Below are positions 7,670 to 16,508 of a stretch of DNA of 64,000 nt, one piece after another. This stretch comes from Jiangella endophytica (GTDB lineage Bacteria; Actinomycetota; Actinomycetes; Jiangellales; Jiangellaceae). A model generated the notes under the pieces. That model had not been told where the DNA came from, ran no database searches, and worked only from the letters and a program-made list of their open reading frames with translations. The DNA is taken from contig NZ_QVAI01000006.1 of NCBI RefSeq assembly GCF_003427025.1, positions 62,001 through 126,000 on the forward strand, written 5' to 3'. The stretch's first letter is position 1, and each line of letters opens with the position of its first letter. Both the position numbers and the translations under genes were made by a program.

Positions 7670-8512
7670 TCACTTCACGACGGCGCCGGCGTCGACCGGG
7701 AGCGCCACTCCGGTGATGTAACGAGCCTCGTCCGACGCCAGGAACAGCAGCGCGTTGCTGATGTCCACCGGCTCGACCCACGGAATGGGCAGCGCGTTCA
7801 TCGCCTGCGAGGCCGGCACGAAGTCGTCGCGGGTCGGGTTCTCCAGGTCCGGCCGGAACAGCCGGTAGGTGCCCTCGTTCTGGATCATCGGCGTGTCGAC
7901 CTGCGTCGGGTGGATGCTGTTGACGCGGATCGAGTGCGGCGCCAGCTCCAGCGCCAGCGTCCGCATCAGCCCGACCACGCCGTGCTTGGCCGACACGTAG
8001 TGCGCGATGTTCTCGTACGCCTGCAGCCCGGCCGCCGAGCTGGTGATGACGATCGACCCGCCCTCGCCCTGCTCGACCAGCCGCGGGATGGCCACCTTGG
8101 TGGTGTGCCACACCCCGGTGAGGTTGATGTCGATCATGTCGCGCCACAGCTCTTCGGTCAGCTCGTGCGTCGGATGCGGCTGGGTGCCGATGCCGGCGTT
8201 CGCGCTGACGATGTCGAGCCGGCCCAGCTGGGCGACGCCGTCGTCGACGGCCGCCTGCAGCGCGGCGAGGTCGCGCACGTCCGTCCTCGACGCGACGATG
8301 CGCCGGTCCAGCGCCTCGACCTCCTTGACCGTCTCGGCGAGATCCTCCTCCGTGGCCGGCGGGTAGGGCAGGCCGGGCACCTCGTCGCAGATGTCGACCG
8401 CGATGATGTCGGCGCCCTCCTGCGCCAGCCTGATCGCGTGGCTGCGGCCCTGGCCACGCGCGGCCCCGGTGATGAACGCGACCTTGCCCTCGACCCGTCC
8501 GGCCATGGTCAT
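7670..8512 (-). CDS. mycofactocin-coupled SDR, copy 3
   Basis: Paralogue of the neighbouring dehydrogenases, 280 residues, with [19 protein letters not shown] and YVSAK as cofactor and catalytic motifs. ATG 8512 or ATG 8506 may be used; GTGAGGCG lies in front. It is separated by four bases from copy 2 and by 14 bases from copy 4. The substrate is not apparent. Positions 8385-8500 are identical to 7534-7649 of copy 4. Confidence 0.88.
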   Translation of the reverse strand: MTMAGRVEGKVAFITGAARGQGRSHAIRLAQEGADIIAVDICDEVPGLPYPPATEEDLAETVKEVEALDRRIVASRTDVRDLAALQAAVDDGVAQLGRLDIVSANAGIGTQPHPTHELTEELWRDMIDINLTGVWHTTKVAIPRLVEQGEGGSIVITSSAAGLQAYENIAHYVSAKHGVVGLMRTLALELAPHSIRVNSIHPTQVDTPMIQNEGTYRLFRPDLENPTRDDFVPASQAMNALPIPWVEPVDISNALLFLASDEARYITGVALPVDAGAVVK

Positions 8513-8516
8513 CGCC

Positions 8517-9329
8517 TCACTTCTTGTTCGTGAAGCCGGCGTCGACGGGCAACGTCACGCCGGTGACGTAGCGCGCGTCGTCGGAGACCAGCCAGAGGAT
8601 CGCGTTCGAGATGTCGACCGCCTCGACCATCGGCACCGGCAGCGCGTTCGCCATCGCGTTGGACAGGCTCGGGTCGTTCTGCAGGAACTCCTGCATGACG
8701 TCGTTGACGACCATCGGGGTGTTGACACCGGTCGGGTGGACGGTGTTGACCCGGATCGAGTGCTCCGCCAGCGAGTTCGCGTACGAGCGCATCAACCCGA
8801 CGACGCCGTGCTTCGACGCGGTGTAGCCGAGCCCGCCGGGCTGGCTGCCGCCGATGCCGTTGATGCCGGCCGTCGAGCTGGTGAGGACGATGGCCCCGCC
8901 ACCACGCTCGATCAGCGCCTGCTTGGCCACCTCCACGGTGTTGTAGACGCCGGTCAGGTTGACCGCGACGACGTCGTCCCACTCGTTCGGCAGGACGTTG
9001 ACGCCCATCGGCGCGATGCCGGCGTTGCCCAGCACGATGTCGACACCGCCGAGCTGCGCGACCCCGGCGTCGAACGCCGCCTGTAGCCCGTCGCGGTCGC
9101 GGACGTCGGCCTCGGCGGCGACGATGCGCCGGTCGAGCGCCTCGACCTCGCTGACCGTCTCGGCCAGGTCCTCCGGTGTGGACATCGGGTACGCGACCGA
9201 GTCGATCTGCTTGCAGATGTCGACGGCGATGATGTCGGCGCCCTCCTGCGCCAGCCTGATCGCGTGGCTGCGGCCCTGACCGCGCGCCGCGCCCGTGATG
9301 AAGGCGACCTTGCCCTCGAGCTTGCCCAT
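8517..9329 (-). CDS. mycofactocin-coupled SDR, copy 2
   Basis: A 270-residue member of the same family: [34 protein letters not shown] and a C-terminal [12 protein letters not shown]. An AGGACGAGG site precedes the ATG. It lacks the ten-residue extension found in copies 3 and 4 before NALPVP, and so resembles copy 1 in length. Substrate unknown; four such enzymes in a row suggest a set of related alcohols, or broad substrate cover. Confidence 0.88.
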   Translation of the reverse strand: MGKLEGKVAFITGAARGQGRSHAIRLAQEGADIIAVDICKQIDSVAYPMSTPEDLAETVSEVEALDRRIVAAEADVRDRDGLQAAFDAGVAQLGGVDIVLGNAGIAPMGVNVLPNEWDDVVAVNLTGVYNTVEVAKQALIERGGGAIVLTSSTAGINGIGGSQPGGLGYTASKHGVVGLMRSYANSLAEHSIRVNTVHPTGVNTPMVVNDVMQEFLQNDPSLSNAMANALPVPMVEAVDISNAILWLVSDDARYVTGVTLPVDAGFTNKK

Positions 9330-9364
9330 GACCTCGTCCTCTCGTCAGTTCGCCTGCGGTTGCC

Positions 9365-10177
9365 TCAGTACTGGGTGTTGCCGGCGTCGACCGTCATGGT
9401 GAGCGCCGTGACGTAGCGGGCCTCGTCGGAGGCGAGGAACAGCACGGCGTTGCTGATGTCGACCGGCTGGGTGATCTCGATCGGCAGGCTGTTGGTGAAC
9501 ATGCCGGCCAGGCGCGGGTGCTGTTCCAGCCACGCGCCGATCTGGGCCATCCCGTCGCCCGCGCCCATCGGTGTGTCGACGCCGGTGGGGTGGACGCTGT
9601 TGACCCGGATGTGGTGTTCGGCCAGCTCGTGCGCGAACGCGCGCATCAGCCCGACGACGCCGTGCTTGGCGGCGACGTACGGGGTGAGGAACGGCAGCCC
9701 TTTGAGGCCGGCCGCGGAGCTGGTGAGGACGATCGACCCGCCGCCGGCGGTGACCAGGTGCGGCGCGGCCAGCTGGACGGTGTTCCAGACACCCGTGAGG
9801 TTGATGTCGAGGGTGTCGCGGAAGACCTCCGGCGTCACCTCGTCCCAGGGCGCCAGGATGCAGATGCCCGCGTTGGCCACGACGACGTCCAGCCGGCCCA
9901 GCTCGGCGACGCCCTCGTCGATGGCCGCCTTCAACGCGTCGCGGTCGCGGACGTCGGCCTGCCGCGCGACGATGCGGCGGTCCAGCGCCTCGACGTCCTT
10001 GACCGTCTGCTCGAGGTCCTCCGGCGTGGCCGGTGGGTACCCGATGCCGGGCACCGGGCCGCAGAGATCGATCGCGATGACGTCGGCGCCCTCCTGCGCC
10101 AGCCGTACCGCGTGGCTGCGACCCTGACCGCGCGCCGCACCGGTGATGAACGCGACCTTGCCATCGACACGCCCCAT
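9365..10177 (-). CDS. mycofactocin-coupled SDR, copy 1
   Basis: First of the four dehydrogenases after mftC. 270 residues with [25 protein letters not shown] and YVAAK. AAGGAGG precedes the ATG by about six bases. The substrate loop (MGAGDGMAQIGAW) and the C-terminus (TALTMTVDAGNTQY) differ most from the other copies, suggesting a different substrate. It starts 19 bases after the mftC stop, in the same transcript. Confidence 0.88.
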   Translation of the reverse strand: MGRVDGKVAFITGAARGQGRSHAVRLAQEGADVIAIDLCGPVPGIGYPPATPEDLEQTVKDVEALDRRIVARQADVRDRDALKAAIDEGVAELGRLDVVVANAGICILAPWDEVTPEVFRDTLDINLTGVWNTVQLAAPHLVTAGGGSIVLTSSAAGLKGLPFLTPYVAAKHGVVGLMRAFAHELAEHHIRVNSVHPTGVDTPMGAGDGMAQIGAWLEQHPRLAGMFTNSLPIEITQPVDISNAVLFLASDEARYVTALTMTVDAGNTQY

Positions 10178-10196
10178 TGCGCGCCTCCTTCGGATG

Positions 10197-11438
10197 TCAG
10201 GTGCTGCTACGCACCCCACTGAGATCCAGGCCCGCGAGCGGGCTCTCCTCGCACGCGCTGACCGGCGGCCGCTCGGGACGCCGGAGCGCGATGGTGACGG
10301 GGATCGGACCGTGCCCGCGGCGGGGGATGCTCGCGGGCGCGGTCCGATGCGAGTGGTCGCCGACCGGCTTGGGCGGCCGGGCGTCGCCTCGGGCCAGCAG
10401 CGCGTCGGCGCCGTAGCCCTGCACACACTCCGGGTCCGGACCGTCCAGTGGCAGGCCGGTGAAGAACTTCGCCGCCATGCAGCCGCCGCGGCAGGAGTCG
10501 AAGTGCTGGCACTTCGTGCACGCGCCGCCGGTCTGCGGGCTGCGCAGGTCGGCGAACAGGTCCGACTCGCGCCAGACCCGGGTGAAGCCGCCCTCGGCGC
10601 GGACATTGCCGGCGAGGAACGAGTCGTGGATGGCGAACGGGCACGCGTAGACGTCGCCGACCGGGTCGATCAGGCAGACGACACGGCCGGCGCCGCACAG
10701 GTTCAGCCCCGGCAGCGACTTCCCGTACGCGGAGAGGTGGAAGAAGGAGTCACCGGTGAGCACGTTCTCGCCGTGGTCGAGCAGCCAGTCGTACAGCTCG
10801 CGCTGCTGCTCGGCCGTCGGGTGCAGCTCGTCCCAGACGTCGGCGCCGCGGCCGGACGGGCGCAGCCGGGTGAGCCGCAACTGGGCGCCGTAGCGGTCGG
10901 CGATGGCCTTGAAGTCGTCCAGCTGGCCGGCGTTCTGCCGGGTCACGACCACGGAGATCTTGAAGCCGGCGAAACCGGCGGCGGCCAGGTTGTCCATGGC
11001 CCGGATCGCGGTGGCGTACGAGCCCGGCCCGCGGACGAGGTCGTTGACGTCGGCGGTCGCACCGTCGAGCGAGATCTGCACGTCGACGTAGTCGCTGGCG
11101 GCCAGCCGGGTCGCGACCTCAGGACTGATCTTGACGCCGTTGGTGGAGAACTTCACGCCGACGCGGTGCTCGGTCGCGTAGTCGACCAGCTCCCAGAAGT
11201 CCGGCCGCACGGTCGGCTCGCCGCCGCCGATGTTCACGTAGAACACCTGCATCCGCTCGAGCTCGTCGATGACCGCCTTGCACTCCTCGGTGCTCAGCTC
11301 GCGCGGGTCGCGCCGGCCCGAGCTGGACAGGCAGTGCACGCAGGACAGGTTGCAGGCGTAGGTGAGCTCCCAGGTGAGGCAGATAGGGGCGTCGAGTCCG
11401 TACTCGAACAGCTCGACCAGCTTCGGCTGCGTGGTCAT
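10197..11438 (-). CDS. mftC: MftC, radical SAM mycofactocin maturase
   Basis: Radical SAM/SPASM enzyme that decarboxylates the C-terminal Tyr of MftA and then forms the Val-Tyr cross-link. The 413-residue chain has the cluster motif CNLSCVHC (Cys 29, 33, 36), the GGGEPTVRPDF block, and a C-terminal SPASM region with LCGAG, VYACPF and the CTKC/CRGGC cysteines. ATG 11438 overlaps the mftB stop (ATGA). The last 60 residues (after VQGYGADALLARG) form a Pro/Arg-rich tail with no clear counterpart in the family. Confidence 0.95.
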   Translation of the reverse strand: MTTQPKLVELFEYGLDAPICLTWELTYACNLSCVHCLSSSGRRDPRELSTEECKAVIDELERMQVFYVNIGGGEPTVRPDFWELVDYATEHRVGVKFSTNGVKISPEVATRLAASDYVDVQISLDGATADVNDLVRGPGSYATAIRAMDNLAAAGFAGFKISVVVTRQNAGQLDDFKAIADRYGAQLRLTRLRPSGRGADVWDELHPTAEQQRELYDWLLDHGENVLTGDSFFHLSAYGKSLPGLNLCGAGRVVCLIDPVGDVYACPFAIHDSFLAGNVRAEGGFTRVWRESDLFADLRSPQTGGACTKCQHFDSCRGGCMAAKFFTGLPLDGPDPECVQGYGADALLARGDARPPKPVGDHSHRTAPASIPRRGHGPIPVTIALRRPERPPVSACEESPLAGLDLSGVRSST

Positions 11439-11710
11439 GGGGTCCTCTCGACGACCATCTGGGACTGCACCAGGACGCCGAGCGCCTTCTCGTACCGGGG
11501 CAGCTCGGTACCGCCGACGCCGGCGGCGGTGCAGGCCGCCCGGGCCGTCGGCTCGGCCGCGAGCGACTGCACGACGGCCAACAACGTGCGGTCCTTGAGG
11601 AACGAGAGCCGGCGGGTGCCGAAGTGGTACAGCAGCGCCCCGAACGGCTCCGGCCGCACCGCGACCTGCGGGTGCAGGTCGAAGGCCCGGTCCAGGTCGA
11701 TGGCGGGCAC
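11435..11710 (-). CDS. mftB: MftB, precursor-binding chaperone
   Basis: A small RiPP recognition element (PqqD-like) that binds MftA and presents it to MftC. The 91-residue product contains FDLHPQVAVRPEPFGALL and then YHFGTRRLSFLKDR, the typical core of MftB. GTG at 11710, eight bases after the mftA stop, is the first in-frame start that fits homologue length; no clear Shine-Dalgarno is seen, so it is probably coupled to mftA. It overlaps mftC by four bases. Confidence 0.93.
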   Translation of the reverse strand: MPAIDLDRAFDLHPQVAVRPEPFGALLYHFGTRRLSFLKDRTLLAVVQSLAAEPTARAACTAAGVGGTELPRYEKALGVLVQSQMVVERTP

Positions 11711-11718
11711 GGCGGCGC

Positions 11719-11823
11719 TCAGTACACGCCGCACATGCCGTCGATGGAGACCTCTTCCACCAGAGAGTCGTCTTCGACGAGGTCGTCCGGCTCGGTCACC
11801 GCTGCCTGATCCGTCTGGCTCAT
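11719..11823 (-). CDS. mftA: MftA, mycofactocin precursor peptide
   Basis: A 34-residue precursor peptide with an acidic leader and the invariant C-terminus IDGMCGVY, whose last Val-Tyr becomes the cofactor core. AAGGAG lies six bases before the ATG. A -10-like TAGTAT and the palindrome 11870-11882 lie upstream, so this is the promoter-proximal gene of a minus-strand operon running to mftF1 at 2745. Confidence 0.96.
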   Translation of the reverse strand: MSQTDQAAVTEPDDLVEDDSLVEEVSIDGMCGVY

Positions 11824-11869
11824 GACATGCTCCTTCAGGTCGGTTTGGCGGTATGGTTCGGATACTAAT

Positions 11870-11882
11870 GGCACCCAGTGCC
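11870..11882. promoter_or_regulatory. candidate MftR operator between mftA and mftR
   Basis: GGCACCCAGTGCC is a perfect 5-3-5 palindrome lying beside overlapping divergent -10 candidates (TACTAAT on plus, TAGTAT on minus, 11862-11869). The same arrangement, with one mismatch, precedes mftD. The position fits a repressor controlling both mftA and its own gene. MftR as the binder is inferred. Confidence 0.6.
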
Positions 11883-11905
11883 GAATGGAAGGGGGTGACC
11901 CGACT

Positions 11906-12523
11906 TTGCCCACCGACGACGGCTCCCCTGCAGGTGAGAGCGGCGCACCCCGGCTCGGACGGCGCCCGTCCACCACCCAGGCAGAGCTCAGCCACGTCGC
12001 ATTGACACTGTTCGCCGAGCGTGGCTTCGACGACACCACGGTCGAGGACATCGCGGCCGCGGCCGGCATCGGGCGACGCACGTTCTTCCGCTACTTCGCC
12101 TCGAAGAACGACCTGCCGTGGGGCGACTTCGAGGCCCAGCTGGACGGCATGCGCCACCACCTGGACGGCCTGCCCGACGACCTCCCGCTGATGGACGCGG
12201 TCTGCGCCGCGGTCATCGAGTTCAACCGCATCCCGCCCGAGGAGGTGCCGTGGCACCGGCAGCGGATGCGGCTGCTGCTGGGCGTCCCGGCACTGCTGGC
12301 GCACTCGACGCTGAAGTTCCAGGCCTGGCGCGACGTCGTGGCCGAGTACGCGGGACGCCGGCTCGGGGTGCCGGCCGGCAGCCTGGAACCGCAGGCGCTG
12401 GCGTGGACGATGCTCGGCATCGCGCTGTCGGCGTACGAGCAGTGGCTGGTGCACGAGGACGCCGACCTCACCGAGCTGCTCGAGTCCGCGCTGCGGATGC
12501 TGGGCGAGCGGTTCGCGTCGTGA
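11906..12523 (+). CDS. mftR: MftR, TetR family regulator
   Basis: TetR-type transcription regulator of the mycofactocin locus, about 205 residues. The N-terminal helix-turn-helix reads GRRPSTTQAELSHVA ... TVEDIAAAAGIGRRTFFRYF, with the FFRYFASKND block typical of MftR. I chose TTG 11906 because GGAAGGGGG stands about ten bases upstream; ATG 11885 is in frame but has no ribosome site and abuts the operator. MftR proteins respond to acyl-CoA in mycobacteria. Its stop overlaps the GTG of mftF2. Confidence 0.9.
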   Translation: MPTDDGSPAGESGAPRLGRRPSTTQAELSHVALTLFAERGFDDTTVEDIAAAAGIGRRTFFRYFASKNDLPWGDFEAQLDGMRHHLDGLPDDLPLMDAVCAAVIEFNRIPPEEVPWHRQRMRLLLGVPALLAHSTLKFQAWRDVVAEYAGRRLGVPAGSLEPQALAWTMLGIALSAYEQWLVHEDADLTELLESALRMLGERFAS

Positions 12524-14016
12524 CCCTGCCCGGCGGGTTCGGGGTCGCGCTGGACCCAGGAGCCTGGCTCGACGACGGCGTGCTGTTCGGCGGCACGCCG
12601 TTCCGGGTGGTGAGGTTGTCGTCGCCGCAGCGGGCGGCCATCGACGGCTGGCTGGCCGGCGAGCGGGTCGGCGACGACGGCATGCTGGCGCGGGCGCTGG
12701 TCGCGGCCGGGCTCGCGCTGCCGGTGCCGCCGTCCGTCGAGGCGGCCGCGTGGCCGCGGGTGAGCGTCGTGATCCCGGTGCGCGACCGGCCGCGGGCGCT
12801 GGCCCGGCTCCTGGCGGCGCTGCGCTCGCTCGGCACGCGCGAGCGGGTGCACGAGGTGATCGTGGTCGACGACGCGTCCGCCGACGCCGCCGGCCATGCC
12901 GCCGTGGCCGCCGCGAGCAGGGCGCGGCTGATCCGCCTGGACGAGCGGCACCGGGCACCGGGCGCGCGGAACGCCGGCGCCGCCGTGGCGACCGGCGACG
13001 TGCTGGCGTTCGTCGACTCCGACTGCGTCCCGGCGGCGGGTTGGTTGTCGACGCTGCTGCCGCACTTCGCCGATCCGGAGGTGGCCGCCGTCGCGCCCCG
13101 GGTCGTGGCCCTGGAGACCGGCCGCCGCGGCTGGCTGGACCGCTACGAGGAGCACCGGGCGCCATACGACCGCGGCCCACTGCCCGGCCTGGTCACGCCC
13201 GGCGGGCGCATCCCGTTCGTCCCGACGGCGACGGTGCTGGTGCGGGCCGCGCACTTCCCCGGCTTCGACACCACCCTGCGCGGCGGCGAGGACGTCGACC
13301 TCGCCTGGCGGCTGACGTCGGCCGGGCGGCAGGTGCGCTACGAGCCGGCGGCACGCGTCGCGCACGAGCACCTGACCGCGCCGCGGGCGTTCCTCGGCCG
13401 CCGCGCCTACTACGGGCGGACCGCCGCCCCGCTGGCCCGCCGGCATCCCGGCGCCGCCCGCCCGCTGGCGATGTCGCCGTGGACGGCCGCGGCGTGGGCC
13501 GCGGTGGCGCTGCGGCGGCCGGTCGCGGCGGGCGCGATCACCGCGGCGGCCTGCGCGCTGCTGGCCGCCGAGCTGCGCGGCGTGGTGGCCGACCCGGTGC
13601 GGACGGCGGTCCGGCTGGCCGGCGGCGGGACGCTGCGGGCCGGCGAGGCGGTCGCCGACGCCGTCGTGCGGACGTGGTGGCCGGCGTCGCTCGCCGCAGG
13701 TGCGCTGGTGCCCCGGCTGCGCCCCGCGCTGGCCGCGGCCGCCGTCGTGCCGGCCGTCCTGGAGTGGCGGCGGCAGCGCCCGGACCTCGACCCCGTCCGC
13801 TGGCTGCTCACCCGGCGCCTCGACGACGCCGCGTACGGCTGGGGCGTGTGGTCCGGCGCGCTGGCCACCGGCGAGCTCGACCCGTTACGCCCCGGCCTCG
13901 GCTGGCGGCTGCGGGTCGAGTCCGCCGACGACCTGGTGGCCGAGCTGCGGCGGGGCGGGACTGGGCGGGGCGGAGGGGGCGGAGGATGTTCCGCCGGCTC
14001 CGCTACGCGGCGGTGA
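12520..14016 (+). CDS. mftF: MftF glycosyltransferase, copy 2
   Basis: Second MftF-type glycosyltransferase, 498 residues, coupled to mftR by a GTGA overlap. It has the PqqD-like head (FRVVRLSSPQRAAIDGW), GT-A start VSVVIPVRDRPRALARLL, VVDDASAD, an undisturbed FVDSD motif (165-169), GGEDVDLAWRL and the RRAYYGRTAAPLARRHPG block, then hydrophobic C-terminal stretches. It lacks the insert present in copy 1. The last 20 residues are Gly/Arg-rich (RRGGTGRGGGGGG) and run into a repeat region, so the natural C-terminus may have been altered. Confidence 0.9.
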   Translation: MTLPGGFGVALDPGAWLDDGVLFGGTPFRVVRLSSPQRAAIDGWLAGERVGDDGMLARALVAAGLALPVPPSVEAAAWPRVSVVIPVRDRPRALARLLAALRSLGTRERVHEVIVVDDASADAAGHAAVAAASRARLIRLDERHRAPGARNAGAAVATGDVLAFVDSDCVPAAGWLSTLLPHFADPEVAAVAPRVVALETGRRGWLDRYEEHRAPYDRGPLPGLVTPGGRIPFVPTATVLVRAAHFPGFDTTLRGGEDVDLAWRLTSAGRQVRYEPAARVAHEHLTAPRAFLGRRAYYGRTAAPLARRHPGAARPLAMSPWTAAAWAAVALRRPVAAGAITAAACALLAAELRGVVADPVRTAVRLAGGGTLRAGEAVADAVVRTWWPASLAAGALVPRLRPALAAAAVVPAVLEWRRQRPDLDPVRWLLTRRLDDAAYGWGVWSGALATGELDPLRPGLGWRLRVESADDLVAELRRGGTGRGGGGGGCSAGSATRR

Positions 14017-14022
14017 AGCATG

Positions 14023-14145
14023 CCGCGGGCGCTCTTGACGCCGGCTCCACATCCCCCGCCCCCTCCTCGTCCATCCCGCGGGCGCTCTTGACGCCGGCTC
14101 CACATCCCCGCCCCCTCCTCAGGGTCCGCTTGACGCCGGCTCCGC
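14023..14145. repeat. imperfect 53-bp tandem repeat
   Basis: Two copies of a unit beginning CCGCGGGCGCTCTTGACG start at 14023 and 14076; a third truncated copy keeps only CTTGACGCCGGCTCCG from 14129. The repeat fills the space between the convergent mftF2 and epoxide hydrolase genes. No coding or terminator function is evident. Confidence 0.7.
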
Positions 14146-14166
14146 AGCGTCGGCCCTCCGCTGCCG

Positions 14167-15312
14167 TCAGCGGAGGGTGGCGAAGAAGGCCTTGACGTCG
14201 GCGGCCAGCAGGTCCGGCGCCTCCAGCGCGGCGAAGTGCCCGCCGCGGTCGAACTCCGTCCAGCGCACTACCGCGCCCATCGGGTCGACGAGGTGGCGGA
14301 TGGAGTTGTCGGCGGCGAAGACGGCGACCGCGCCCGGCGGCGGCGCCGGCGCCTCGGCCGGCGGCGCGGAGTGGGACGCGCTCTGCATGAACTGCCGGAA
14401 CGCCTGCATCCCCTCGTAGACGACGTGCGCCGCGGTCGCGCCGGTGCCGGTGAACCAGTACAGGCTGACGTTGGTGAGCAGCCGGTCGCGGCCGACGGCG
14501 TCCTCGGGCAGCTCGGCGGCCGGGTCGGTCCACTCGCGGAACTTCTCCGCGATCCACGCCAGCTGCTCGACCGGCGAGTCGGCCAGCGCGTAGGCCAGCG
14601 TCTGCGGCCGGGTGGCCTGCAGGGCGAGATAGCCGATGCCGTCCTCGCGGAACGTGTTGAACCGCTGCGCACGCACCTGCTCCGCGTCGGACAGCCCGTC
14701 GAGCTCGACCGGCGGCCCGAACGGGTACGGCGCCGGCCCGTTGACGTGCGTGCCGACGACGCGGTCCGGGTGCAGCATCGCCAGCATGCCGACCACGCCC
14801 GCGCCGACGTCGCCGCCCTGCGCCGCGAACCGGTCGTAGCCGAGCCGGGTCATCAACTCGGCGATCGCGCCGGCCACCCGGAACAGGTTGCCCCAGCCCG
14901 GCCCGGACAGCGGCGAGAACCCGAACCCCGGCAGCGACGGGATGACCAGGTGGAACTCGTCGGTGAGCAGCGGGATCAGGTCGAGGAACTCCACGACTGA
15001 GCTGGGCCAGCCGTGCACCAGCAGCAGCGGCGTCGCGTCGGCGTTGGCCGACCGGACGTGCAGGAAGTGCAGGTCCTGCCCGTCGACGGTCGTGACGAAC
15101 TGCGCGTGCGCGTTGAGCTCGGCCTCGCGGGCCCGCCAGGCGAACTCGTCGCGCCAGTAGGCGGCCAGCTCCTTCAGATAGCCGGACGGGACGCCGCGCT
15201 CCCAGCCGGTGCCGTCGACCTCGACCGGCCAGCGGGTGCGGGCCAGCCGATCGCGCAGGCCAGCCAGGTCGGCGTCGCTGATCTCGATGCGGAACGGTCG
15301 GATGTCGGTCAT
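14167..15312 (-). CDS. epoxide hydrolase (EHN family), copy 1
   Basis: Alpha/beta-hydrolase with an N-terminal EHN domain ([17 protein letters not shown]), the microsomal-type epoxide hydrolase architecture. 381 residues. The oxyanion motif is LVHGWPSS, the nucleophile Asp lies in QGGDVGAG, an active-site Tyr in NVSLYWFTGT and the catalytic His in RGGHFAALE. It converts epoxides to diols; substrate unknown. It lies 12 bases downstream of a paralogue and forms a two-gene operon with it, next to the mycofactocin dehydrogenases. Confidence 0.88.
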   Translation of the reverse strand: MTDIRPFRIEISDADLAGLRDRLARTRWPVEVDGTGWERGVPSGYLKELAAYWRDEFAWRAREAELNAHAQFVTTVDGQDLHFLHVRSANADATPLLLVHGWPSSVVEFLDLIPLLTDEFHLVIPSLPGFGFSPLSGPGWGNLFRVAGAIAELMTRLGYDRFAAQGGDVGAGVVGMLAMLHPDRVVGTHVNGPAPYPFGPPVELDGLSDAEQVRAQRFNTFREDGIGYLALQATRPQTLAYALADSPVEQLAWIAEKFREWTDPAAELPEDAVGRDRLLTNVSLYWFTGTGATAAHVVYEGMQAFRQFMQSASHSAPPAEAPAPPPGAVAVFAADNSIRHLVDPMGAVVRWTEFDRGGHFAALEAPDLLAADVKAFFATLR

Positions 15313-15324
15313 GGCTGGTCTCCT

Positions 15325-16446
15325 TCAGCGGGTGAGGTCGGCGAAGAACGCGCGGACGTCGTCGGCCAGCAGGTCCGGCGCCTCGAGCGCGGCGAAGTGC
15401 CCGCCGCGGTCGAACTCGGTCCAGCGCACGATCGTGTGGGCGGGCTCGGCGAACCGGCGGATCGCGATGTCGGTGGTGAAGTTCGCGACGGCGGTCGGCA
15501 CGGCGGACCGCTCCCGCGGCGCCCACCCGGCGGCGTCGTGGAACCGCTCGTAGTAGGTGTGCGCCGTGGAGCTCGCGGTGTTCGTGAACCAGTAGATGCT
15601 GACGTTGGTGAGCAGTCGATCCCGGTCGACGGCGTCCTCGGGCAGCTCGTGGGCGGGGTCGGTCCAGTCCTTGAACTTCTCGACGATCCAGGCCAGCTGG
15701 GCGACCGGCGAGTCGGTCAGCCCGTACGACACCGTCTGCGGCCGGGTGCCCTGCAGCTGCAGGTAGCCGCCGAGCTCCTGCTGGAAGTTCTCGAACACCG
15801 CCATCCGCCGCCGCTCGGGCTCGGTCAGCCCGTCGAGGTCGCCGGACGGGAACGTCACGAACGCGTTGACGTGCACGCCGACGACGCGGCCGGGCGCGAC
15901 CCGGCCGACCTCGGGCCCGATGAACCCGCTGACGTCGCCGCCCTGAACGCCGTAGCGGTCGTAGCCGAGCCGATCCATCAGCGCGGCCAGCACGGCGGCG
16001 GACCGGCCGTCGGTCCAGCCGGCCCCCGTGACCGGGCCCGAGAAGCCGTAGCCGGGCAACGACGGGATGACCAGGTGGAACTCGTCGGTGAGCAGCGGGA
16101 TCACGTCGAGGAACTCGAGGTAGGAGCCCGGCCAGCCGTGCAGGAGCAGCAGCGGCAGCGCGTCCTCGTTCGCCGATCGGAGGTGCAGGAAGTGCACGTT
16201 CGCGCCGTCGATCGCGGTGGTGAACTGCGGGTACGCGTTGAGCGCCTGCTCCTGCCCGCGCCAGTCGAACCCGTCGCGCCAGTAGGCGGCCAGCTCCTTC
16301 AGGTAGCCGGACGGGACGCCTCGCTCCCAGCCCGTGCCGTCGACCTCGACCGGCCAGCGGGTCGCGGCCAGCCGGTCGCGCAGGTCGGCCAGGTCGGCGT
16401 CGCTGATCTCGATGCGGAAGGGGCGGATCTCGGTGGAGTTCGTCAT
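15325..16446 (-). CDS. epoxide hydrolase (EHN family), copy 2
   Basis: Paralogue of the preceding enzyme, 373 residues: EHN domain at the start, [13 protein letters not shown], nucleophile in [17 protein letters not shown] and RGGHFAALE. Nearly identical N-terminal sequence to copy 1 shows tandem duplication. It is promoter-proximal and divergent from the WYL regulator; an inverted repeat in the 62-base gap is the probable operator. Confidence 0.88.
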   Translation of the reverse strand: MTNSTEIRPFRIEISDADLADLRDRLAATRWPVEVDGTGWERGVPSGYLKELAAYWRDGFDWRGQEQALNAYPQFTTAIDGANVHFLHLRSANEDALPLLLLHGWPGSYLEFLDVIPLLTDEFHLVIPSLPGYGFSGPVTGAGWTDGRSAAVLAALMDRLGYDRYGVQGGDVSGFIGPEVGRVAPGRVVGVHVNAFVTFPSGDLDGLTEPERRRMAVFENFQQELGGYLQLQGTRPQTVSYGLTDSPVAQLAWIVEKFKDWTDPAHELPEDAVDRDRLLTNVSIYWFTNTASSTAHTYYERFHDAAGWAPRERSAVPTAVANFTTDIAIRRFAEPAHTIVRWTEFDRGGHFAALEAPDLLADDVRAFFADLTR

Positions 16447-16461
16447 GCCCCTACCGTCTCG

Positions 16462-16492
16462 GCAATCGCGGCCAGTTACGGGCCGCGATTGC
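16462..16492. promoter_or_regulatory. perfect inverted repeat, probable operator
   Basis: GCAATCGCGGCC (16462-16473) and GGCCGCGATTGC (16481-16492) are perfect 12-base arms separated by seven bases. They lie midway between the divergent epoxide hydrolase operon and the WYL regulator gene, which is where the regulator would be expected to bind. The ligand is unknown. Confidence 0.6.
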
Positions 16493-16508
16493 TGCCAGAA
16501 TCGACAGC

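Noticed and set aside
12091-13446. Minus-strand frame opposite mftF2
   Set aside because: High-GC shadow with no recognisable protein; mftF2 motifs are clear on the plus strand.
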